From the NCBI RefSeq assembly GCF_002095435.2, contig NZ_MJEJ02000051.1, positions 247,135 through 311,134 on the forward strand: a stretch of DNA of 64,000 nt, written 5' to 3'. Positions within the stretch are counted from its first letter, which is position 1; each line of letters starts with the position of its first letter. This document shows positions 57,691-64,000 of this stretch, piece after piece. Both the position numbers and the translations under genes were made by a program. This DNA is from Williamsia sp. 1138. Its GTDB lineage: Bacteria > Actinomycetota > Actinomycetes > Mycobacteriales > Mycobacteriaceae. The notes beneath the pieces are model-generated. The model searched no databases. It saw only the letters and a list, made by a program, of their open reading frames with translations, and was not told where the DNA came from.

Positions 57691-58035
57691 TCAGGCAGTT
57701 GTCGCGGAGCGTAAGGCGCGGAAACCGCCGTCGACATAGTGCACGTTGGTGTATCCCAACGCGGCGATCCGCTGGGCGATCTGTGGCGCCTGAGAACTCA
57801 CCGACACAACCGCGATCTCGGTGTCCAGATCGTCGATCACAGGGATGCGACGGTGCGAAGAAGGGTCGAAGGCTGCAAGCAGCTCATGCGGTTCGACCAC
57901 CACCGCTCCCGGCAGACTGCCCTGGTGCCGGACAACCTGGGGTCGCATGTCGACCACAATTGCATCTCCACGATCGCGATGCTCGGCACATTCTTGCGCC
58001 GAGATCGGATCAGCCATCACTACTGGACTCATCAC
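57691..58035 (-). CDS. Rhodanese-fold protein without the catalytic cysteine
   Basis: A 114-residue single rhodanese domain: SAQECAEHRDRGDAIVVDMR at the start, GSLPGAVVVEPHEL in the middle and IAALGYTNVHYVDGGFRAL at the end. The active loop that normally reads C-x4-R after the VV strand is VVSVSSQAPQIA here, with neither the Cys nor the Arg, so sulfur transfer is unlikely and a binding or regulatory role fits better. The start is GTG 58035 or ATG 58032 with GAGG ahead. It lies between the helicase-nuclease and deaD, all on the minus strand. Confidence 0.82.
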   Translation of the reverse strand: MMSPVVMADPISAQECAEHRDRGDAIVVDMRPQVVRHQGSLPGAVVVEPHELLAAFDPSSHRRIPVIDDLDTEIAVVSVSSQAPQIAQRIAALGYTNVHYVDGGFRALRSATTA

Positions 58036-58241
58036 CGTTCCTCTTACCTACAGCTTGTGTGCGCTCTGGTTATGTCGTTCACCACACCCGAATTGTTACG
58101 GGAGGATGACGCCGAATCTAATTTCGCAACACCAGATTCACGCCGACGGCGATACTACCGATCGCCGGGGAGGTATTCCACCCCGACGATCTCACAGCTC
58201 ACAAGAGGTGATAAGGAGAAGTGATCTGCCCAGTTCGAGCC

Positions 58242-60017
58242 CTACGGACGGGCCCGGCCTGCAACTTTCTGTGACCCACGGCGCTCTCGCCCGTACGACT
58301 TCCCGCCGCCTGCGCCCTTGTTCCCATACGAGGATCGCGAGCGCGGAGCCCCGTCGTCCTTCTTGATGCCGATGGGAACGCCGCCGATGCGGGTACCGCG
58401 CAGGCGCGTCAGCGTCTCACGGTCCAGATTGCGAGGAAGCTCGACGAGGGAGTGGTCTGCACGGATGCTGATGTGGCCGAAATCGCCCCGCGAGAGGCCG
58501 CCCTCGTTGGCGATCGCGCCGACGATGGCGCCCGGGGTCACGTTGTTCTGGCGACCGACGGCGAGCCGGTAGGTCGCGAACTCGGTGTCGCCGCCGCGAC
58601 CGGAGCGCTCGGCACGCTCCTTGCGGTCGCGATCCTTGCGTTCGCTCGCGGGCGGATCCGGCGACATGAGGAAGCCACCGTCGCGTGTTTCGAGTGCGAG
58701 GGCAGCCGCGATGTCGGCCATCGTGACGTCGTTCTCTTGGGCGTAGCCCTCGATCAGCTTGCGGAACATGTCGAGGTGTTCGGAGCCCAGATTCTGGGTG
58801 ATCGACTCGGCGAACTTCGTCTTGCGCTGAGCATTGACGTCGTCGACGCTCGGCAGGCCGATCTCGTCGAGCGGTTGGCGAGTCGCCTTCTCGATGGCGC
58901 GCAACAGGTGGCGCTCGCGCGGTGACACGAACAGCAGCGCGGTACCGGACCGACCGGCGCGGCCGGTGCGGCCGATGCGGTGCACATAGGCCTCGGTGTC
59001 GTGCGGGATGTCGTAGTTCAGCACATGGGAGATGCGATCGACGTCGAGTCCACGCGCCGCCACGTCGGTGGCGACGAGGATGTCGACCTGGCCGTTCTTG
59101 AGCTGCGCGATGGTGCGCTCACGCTGAGCCTGCGCGATGTCACCGTTGATGGCAGCCGCCGAGAACCCGCGCGAACGCAGACGTTCTGCGAGATCCTCGG
59201 TGGCCTGCTTCGTACGGACGAACACGATCATCGCGTCGAACTGCTCGACCTCCAGCACGCGCGTCAGGGCGTCGAGCTTGCGCTGGTGCGAAACCTGCAG
59301 GTAGCGCTGCGTGATGTTCGACGCGGTGCCCGTCTTGGCCTTCATCGTGACCTCGACGGGGTCCTTCAGATACTTCTGCGACAACCGGCCGATGGTCTTC
59401 GGCATCGTCGCGGAGAACAGCGCGACCTGCTTGGTGTCGGGGGTGTCCTTGAGGATGCGTTCGACATCCTCGGCGAAACCCATGTTGAGCATCTCGTCGG
59501 CTTCGTCCAGCACGAGGTAATCGAGCTCGGAGATGTCGAGCGTGCCCTTGTCGAGGTGATCGATCACGCGACCGGGGGTACCGACGATGATCTGTGCCCC
59601 GCGCCGCAACCCCGACAACTGGACGGTGTAGCTCTGGCCGCCGTAGATCGGCAGCACCTTCACGCCGGGCAGGTGCGCCGAGTATCGGCCGAACGCTTCG
59701 GCGACCTGCAGCGCGAGCTCGCGGGTCGGCGCGAGGATCAGGGCCTTCGGTTTGCGGGCGGACGCATCGATCCCCGAGAGGATGGGAACGGCGAACGCCG
59801 CGGTCTTACCCGTTCCGGTCTGGGCAAGACCGACGACGTCCCGACCCTCGAGCAGCGGCGGAATCGTCGCTGCCTGGATCGGTGACGGGGTCTCGTAACC
59901 CACATCTGTGAGCGCTTGTAGTACCCGGGCATCCATCCCGAGGTCTGCAAACGTGATGGTTTCTTCACTCGCAGCGGCCACATCACTCGCGGCGGCCGCA
60001 TCAATACTGTCGGTCAT
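58242..60017 (-). CDS. deaD: DEAD-box RNA helicase (DeaD/CsdA type)
   Basis: Unwinds RNA during ribosome assembly and cold adaptation. The 591 residues start at ATG 60017. The motifs are complete: Q motif region, AQTGTGKTAAF (I), PTRELALQ (Ia), GTPGRVIDHL (Ib), VLDEADEML (II), SATMP (III), ARGLDVDRI (V) and HRIGRTGRAGRSG (VI). The C-terminus carries a DbpA-like RNA-binding domain (TYRLAVGRQNNVTPGAIVGA) and an Arg/Gly/Ser-rich basic tail. It is divergent from the acyl-CoA ligase. Confidence 0.95.
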   Translation of the reverse strand: MTDSIDAAAASDVAAASEETITFADLGMDARVLQALTDVGYETPSPIQAATIPPLLEGRDVVGLAQTGTGKTAAFAVPILSGIDASARKPKALILAPTRELALQVAEAFGRYSAHLPGVKVLPIYGGQSYTVQLSGLRRGAQIIVGTPGRVIDHLDKGTLDISELDYLVLDEADEMLNMGFAEDVERILKDTPDTKQVALFSATMPKTIGRLSQKYLKDPVEVTMKAKTGTASNITQRYLQVSHQRKLDALTRVLEVEQFDAMIVFVRTKQATEDLAERLRSRGFSAAAINGDIAQAQRERTIAQLKNGQVDILVATDVAARGLDVDRISHVLNYDIPHDTEAYVHRIGRTGRAGRSGTALLFVSPRERHLLRAIEKATRQPLDEIGLPSVDDVNAQRKTKFAESITQNLGSEHLDMFRKLIEGYAQENDVTMADIAAALALETRDGGFLMSPDPPASERKDRDRKERAERSGRGGDTEFATYRLAVGRQNNVTPGAIVGAIANEGGLSRGDFGHISIRADHSLVELPRNLDRETLTRLRGTRIGGVPIGIKKDDGAPRSRSSYGNKGAGGGKSYGRERRGSQKVAGRARP

Positions 60018-60103
60018 TACTGTCCACTGTAGCCGTGAACAGCCCAAATCCGTTATTCGCAGCGTAGGGTGCCGCAACCGGCGGTAGCGGCTTCGCAGGT
60101 CCC

Positions 60104-60133
60104 TTACTGACGAGTAATGACAAAAGGTAATCT
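60104..60133 (+). promoter_or_regulatory. Candidate promoter and operator of the acyl-CoA ligase gene
   Basis: TTACTG (60104-60109) and TAATCT (60128-60133) are 18 bp apart. The -35 box overlaps a perfect inverted repeat TTACT-GACG-AGTAA (60104-60117), a likely repressor site. The start codon is 70 bp downstream. Confidence 0.5.
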
Positions 60134-60203
60134 ATCGCACAGTTGCCGGTGTCCGATTTGGTCAGTCACCGGTTCTCCGCATTCCATGCCGCAGGAGGCC
60201 TAC

Positions 60204-61997
60204 GTGCAAGAGATCACCGTCCCGTCCGACTTCGTAGTGCCGGACAAGGCATCCATCGTCGATTCGATGCTGCGGCACCGCGACGAATCACCGACCAAGG
60301 CGCTCTTCAAACGACGCACTGATGGCGGCGCGTGGGCCGACATCAGCACCAAAGAATTCGCGGACCTCGTCGACGCGGTGGCCAAGGGCTTCATCGCCTC
60401 CGGCGTCGGCCCCGGAGACCGGGTCTCGATCTTGAGCGCAACCCGTTACGAGTGGACCGTGATCGACTACGCCGTGTGGCGCGCCGGCGGCACCACGGTC
60501 GCCATCTACGAGACCTCGTCCTCGTCGCAGGTCCAGTACATCGTGGAGAACTCGGAAACCTCGCTACTCGTGGTCGAGACCGAGGGCCAGAAGTCGGAGC
60601 ACTCGCCCGCTCTCCTAGAGGCGGCGAGCCTGAAAGAGACCCTCGTCATCGATTCGGGTGCGATCGACGAACTGAAGAAGCGCGGCGAGACGATCGACGA
60701 TGCGGAACTGGACCAGCGACATGCGAACACGCTGTCGAGCGACATCGCGACCCTCGTCTACACCTCCGGCACCACCGGCAAGCCCAAGGGCGTTGCGCTG
60801 ACCCACGCCAACTTCTTGCACGAGTGCCACGCCGTGCGGGTGACGCTCGGCGACCTGATGTCCGAGGGCAGCTCCACCCTGCTGTTCCTGCCCCTGGCCC
60901 ACGTCTTCGCGCGCATCATCTCTGTCGCATCGATCGTGCACCTGGTCCAACTCGGCCACACGACTGTCGGCCCGACGCTCATGGATGATCTTGCCGCCTT
61001 CAAACCCAGCTACCTGCTGTCGGTGCCGCGCGTGTTCGAGAAGGTCTACAACAGCGCCAAGCAGAAGGCCGAAGACGGCGGTAAGGGCAAGATCTTCGGC
61101 AAGGCCACCGATACCGCGATCGAGTACTCCAAGGCTCTGGAGACCCCGTCCGGCCCAGGACTGGTACTCAAGGCGAAGCACAAGGTGTTCGACGCCCTCG
61201 TCTACTCCAAGCTGCGTGCTGCCCTCGGCGGCGAATGCACCAGTGCGGTGTCGGGCGGCGCGGCCCTCGGCGCGCGCCTCGGACACTTTTTCCGCGGCAT
61301 CGGCATCCCGATCTACGAGGGCTATGGCCTCAGCGAGACCACGGCCGCGGTGACCGTCAACGCCGAAGGCGCACAACGGATCGGAACCGTCGGCCGCCCC
61401 ATCTATGGCCAGTCGGTCGCTATCGCCGACGACGGCGAGGTCTTGCTCAAGGGGCCGGTCGTATTCGGTGGTTACTGGAAGAACGAGCAGGCGACCGCCG
61501 AAGCAATCAAGGACGGCTGGTTCCATACCGGCGACATCGGCAAGCTCGATGACGGATACCTATCGATCACCGGGCGCAAGAAGGAACTGATCGTCACCGC
61601 CGGCGGCAAGAATGTCTCACCGGCCCAGATGGAGGACGCCGTCCGCGCTCATCCCCTGGTCAGCCAGGCGTTGGTCGTCGGTGACAACAAGCCGTTCATC
61701 GCGGCCCTGATCACCCTGGACCCCGAAGCACTTCCGGGCTGGCTCGAGCGGCACGAACTTCCTGCGGACACAGCGATCGCGGACCTGCTCGAGAACAAGG
61801 ACGTCCTCGCCGAGATCGATGGCGCCGTCAAGACCGCCAACACCTTGGTGTCCAAGGCTGAAGCGATCAAGAAGTTCCGGATCATCGAGACCGACTTCAC
61901 CATCGAATCCGGAGAGCTGACGCCGACGCTCAAGCTCAAGCGCAACGTCATCCACGATTCACACGCCGACGAAATCGAAGGTCTCTACACGAAGTAG
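60204..61997 (+). CDS. Long-chain fatty acid-CoA ligase (FadD15 type)
   Basis: Activates long-chain fatty acids to acyl-CoA through an acyl-adenylate. The 597 residues start at GTG 60204 (VQEITVPSDFVVPDKASIVD) behind AGGAGG; the frame upstream to 60117 is not needed. The AMP-binding P-loop is LVYTSGTTGKPKG near residue 190, the A5 motif is YEGYGLSETTAAVT, A7 is DGWFHTGDIG, and the hinge is ITGRKKELIVTAGGKNVSP. It resembles mycobacterial FadD15 (Rv2187) in sequence. A strong terminator follows. Confidence 0.92.
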   Translation: MQEITVPSDFVVPDKASIVDSMLRHRDESPTKALFKRRTDGGAWADISTKEFADLVDAVAKGFIASGVGPGDRVSILSATRYEWTVIDYAVWRAGGTTVAIYETSSSSQVQYIVENSETSLLVVETEGQKSEHSPALLEAASLKETLVIDSGAIDELKKRGETIDDAELDQRHANTLSSDIATLVYTSGTTGKPKGVALTHANFLHECHAVRVTLGDLMSEGSSTLLFLPLAHVFARIISVASIVHLVQLGHTTVGPTLMDDLAAFKPSYLLSVPRVFEKVYNSAKQKAEDGGKGKIFGKATDTAIEYSKALETPSGPGLVLKAKHKVFDALVYSKLRAALGGECTSAVSGGAALGARLGHFFRGIGIPIYEGYGLSETTAAVTVNAEGAQRIGTVGRPIYGQSVAIADDGEVLLKGPVVFGGYWKNEQATAEAIKDGWFHTGDIGKLDDGYLSITGRKKELIVTAGGKNVSPAQMEDAVRAHPLVSQALVVGDNKPFIAALITLDPEALPGWLERHELPADTAIADLLENKDVLAEIDGAVKTANTLVSKAEAIKKFRIIETDFTIESGELTPTLKLKRNVIHDSHADEIEGLYTK

Positions 61998-62015
61998 GCA
62001 AGAGCCGACAGCGAC

Positions 62016-62050
62016 GGGAGGCAGGCCACCGCGGCCTGCCTCCCGTTTCG
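62016..62050 (+). terminator. Intrinsic terminator after the acyl-CoA ligase
   Basis: A perfect 13-bp stem CGGGAGGCAGGCC with its complement, five-base loop and TTTCG after. Confidence 0.88.
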
Positions 62051-62109
62051 CATTTCGTTGCCGACCTGGTCGGTCAGAGTGAGTTGGCGGGAATGTTCGT
62101 CCCCAAGGT

Positions 62110-64000
62110 GGGTTGCCGAGGGATCATTCGGGCTGTTGCAATTTGAACGTAGTTTGCCGGTACGGCGTCGGCTTGTCTAGCCGGTTTGTGGTGGTTTGTG
62201 GGCGATAATATGTTGGTGGCCAAGGGTTATCGTCCAGTGGATCGTGATCAGTACTTTCTGTTGCCGCCGAGTATGCGGGACTGGTTGCCCGATTCGGATC
62301 CGGTGTGGTTGGTGATCGAGACCGTCGCCTCGCTCGATACCAGCGTGTTGCACGCCCAACGCAAGACCGGCGGGGTGGGGCGGGCCGGGTATGACCCGGA
62401 CATGTTGCTGACCCTGCTGATCTGGGGCTGGGCCCACGGGCAACGTTCTTCACGCCAGCTCGAGCGGCTGTGCCACCGCGATATCGCTTATCGCATCATC
62501 TGTGCTGGTGATGCACCTGATCATGTGACGATCTCGAGGTTCCGCGCCGACTGCGCCACTGCAGTTGAAGACCTGTTTGCGCAGGTCCTGGTGTTGTGCG
62601 CACGGCTGGGGATGGTCAATATCGGGGTCGTTGCTCTCGACGGGGTCAAGATCGCCTCGAATGCCTCGATGAGCGCCAACCGCACCGAAGACGGTCTGCG
62701 GGCGGCGATGGCCGCGCAAGCGGCCCGCGCCGCATCCGAGCATGCCGATGTCGATGCCGCCGAAGACGAGATGTTCGGCGCCGATGATCGCGGTGATGAG
62801 GTGCCCGGCGATCTGGTCGATCCCCGGTCGAGGTCTGCGCGGATCGCCGCAGCGCTGGCTGATCTGCAGGACCACAACACCAAGCAGGCCGCCGAGAACA
62901 ACGCCGCCGATGAGCGTGCTCAGGCGCGGGAGGCGGCGGCCGAGCAGGCCCGCCAGGCCCGCGCCGAGAAGGTCGCGCGGTGGCGTGAACAGCACCCACC
63001 GGGCTCTCGTTCAGCCCGGGTGCCCACTGAAATCCGGGTCGAGGTCCACACCGCGAATCTGGAGCGCATACGCGCTGCCCAACAGGCCAAGATCGACCGG
63101 TGGCGGCCTGGGCAGCCCGGCCCGCGACCGGTGCCGGTCGACGACCACTACGACGTCGTGCGCGCGCGAAACACGCTGGAGCGGGCCACTGCCGAGCGGG
63201 TCGCCCGCCAGGCCGCCGAGGGCACCCGAACCCGTGACGCCGCTGCACGTAAGGAGGCTGATCGGCGGGCCGCAGCCACGCACCCGCGCACGTTGACCGA
63301 TCCCAAACGCAACATCACCGACCCCGAGTCGAGGCTGATGATGCTGCGCGGCGGGGGCTGGATTCAAGGGTTCAACTGCCAGGCCGTGACCAGCTCCGAT
63401 GGACTGTTCTTGGCGACCGGCGTCGGCAACAACCCCGCCGATGTCGTCGCGTTCGCCGCGATGCTCGACAAAGCAGTGGCCGCCGCCGACGACATCGCCA
63501 ACCACCGACCCACCTCAGCACCAGAGGGCGATGCCGCGGGAATTGGAGTGTTCCTCGCCGACGCCGGCTACCTCTCCAACGAGAACCTGACCAGTCAAGG
63601 GCCGGACCGGTTGATCGCCATCGGTAAAGCGCGGCGTATCAACAAAACCGCCCGCGAGCAGCCCACCACAGGACCTCCACCGCCTGGGGCCACCCCCATC
63701 GAGGCCATGAGACACCGCTTGGCCACACCCGAAGGCCACGCCCTCTATGCCCAACGCGGTCACATCGCTGAAACCCCGTTCGGACACGCCAAACACAACC
63801 TCGGGTTCCGGCGGTTCACCAGCCGTGGATTAGACAGAGCCACAGCCGAGTTCGCGTTTCACGCCCTCGTACACAACCTCTTCAAAGCCATCAGAGGCGG
63901 ACACCTCACCCCAGGAACGGCCTGAAAGGCCGGGGCCAAAAGCCCCAGCCCGCCAACTCACCACCAACGGCAGCCCATCGCCACAGACCCACACCCAGAA
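62110..64000 (+). mobile_element. IS1182-type insertion sequence (right end outside the window)
   Basis: The element contains one transposase gene. Its left end should lie between the terminator at 62050 and the transposase start; the AT-richer stretch from about 62110 is the likely boundary, but no inverted-repeat partner is visible because the right terminus lies past 64000. It lies directly downstream of the acyl-CoA ligase terminator without breaking a gene in view. Confidence 0.75.
62210..63925 (+). CDS. IS1182-family transposase
   Basis: A DDE transposase of 571 residues. The N-terminal DUF772-like domain (YRPVDRDQYFLLPPSMRDWL; LLTLLIWGWAHGQRSSRQLE; HVTISRFRADC) is followed by the first catalytic Asp in VVALDGVKIASNASM. 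A long charged coiled coil lies at about 165-340. DDE core parts are VFLADAGYLSNENL and the Glu in HIAETPFGHAKHNLGFRRF. The frame is intact, so the element may be active. The start is ATG 62210; GTG 62186 is possible. Followed by a short GC hairpin at 63932-63946. Confidence 0.9.
   Translation: MLVAKGYRPVDRDQYFLLPPSMRDWLPDSDPVWLVIETVASLDTSVLHAQRKTGGVGRAGYDPDMLLTLLIWGWAHGQRSSRQLERLCHRDIAYRIICAGDAPDHVTISRFRADCATAVEDLFAQVLVLCARLGMVNIGVVALDGVKIASNASMSANRTEDGLRAAMAAQAARAASEHADVDAAEDEMFGADDRGDEVPGDLVDPRSRSARIAAALADLQDHNTKQAAENNAADERAQAREAAAEQARQARAEKVARWREQHPPGSRSARVPTEIRVEVHTANLERIRAAQQAKIDRWRPGQPGPRPVPVDDHYDVVRARNTLERATAERVARQAAEGTRTRDAAARKEADRRAAATHPRTLTDPKRNITDPESRLMMLRGGGWIQGFNCQAVTSSDGLFLATGVGNNPADVVAFAAMLDKAVAAADDIANHRPTSAPEGDAAGIGVFLADAGYLSNENLTSQGPDRLIAIGKARRINKTAREQPTTGPPPPGATPIEAMRHRLATPEGHALYAQRGHIAETPFGHAKHNLGFRRFTSRGLDRATAEFAFHALVHNLFKAIRGGHLTPGTA

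Noticed and set aside
63932..63946. Terminator after the transposase
   Set aside because: Only a 5-bp GGGGC/GCCCC stem without T tract; may be part of the IS end but not supported as a terminator.

Overview
The window is high-GC DNA from a mycolic-acid actinobacterium (order Mycobacteriales). It looks most like a Gordonia- or Rhodococcus-type genome, though the genus cannot be fixed from the sequence alone. The evidence is a 3075-residue type I fatty acid synthase followed by acpS, the mycolate reductase CmrA, an L,D-transpeptidase of the LppS/LdtB type, a mycothiol-linked DsbA-like protein (Rv2466c type) and a 1605-residue NAD-glutamate dehydrogenase. From memory of the M. tuberculosis map, gene order and orientation largely follow Rv2462c (tig) to Rv2524c (fas).

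Region 1 (1-23 kb) is conserved backbone. It holds the 5' part of tig, tRNA-Pro and tRNA-Gly, a secreted lipase, a secreted L,D-transpeptidase, sthA, a cutinase-like hydrolase, a Nei-type DNA glycosylase, rpiB, an M48 protease and a DsbA-like oxidoreductase. These are followed by pepN (split by one in-frame amber codon), two small genes resembling respiratory-supercomplex partners, an HNH nuclease, glbO, an alpha-glucosidase, a conserved hypothetical gene, gdh and ettA.

Region 2 (23-35 kb) is mainly accessory. A butanediol dehydrogenase, a short-chain reductase and a GAF-domain regulator form a tight operon, divergent from an unrecognised multi-pass membrane protein. A strong inverted repeat lies between the two transcription units. 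An SSB gene, a CopD-CtaG fusion, tRNA-Arg, a DUF6188 protein, a DUF222-HNH protein and a PadR regulator with a 2,4-dienoyl-CoA reductase-like flavoenzyme follow.

Region 3 (35-51.6 kb) returns to backbone: cmrA, a HerA-like ATPase, orn, tRNA-His, ldtB, tRNA-Lys, a DUF3618 protein, bcp, a TetR regulator, acpS and fas.

Region 4 (51.6-64 kb) has a 453-bp regulatory gap, a HIT protein, a SIRT5-type sirtuin, a block of 21-bp repeats, a 1388-residue SF1 helicase-nuclease fusion that is the best candidate for an undescribed defence or repair factor, a rhodanese fold without its catalytic cysteine, a DEAD-box helicase, a long-chain acyl-CoA ligase and an IS1182-type insertion sequence running off the right edge.

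Four convergent gene pairs end only 1-7 bp apart with no room for terminators. Several operons use ATGA stop/start overlaps. Most large open frames opposite gdh, fas and the helicase are GC-driven antisense shadows and are left out.
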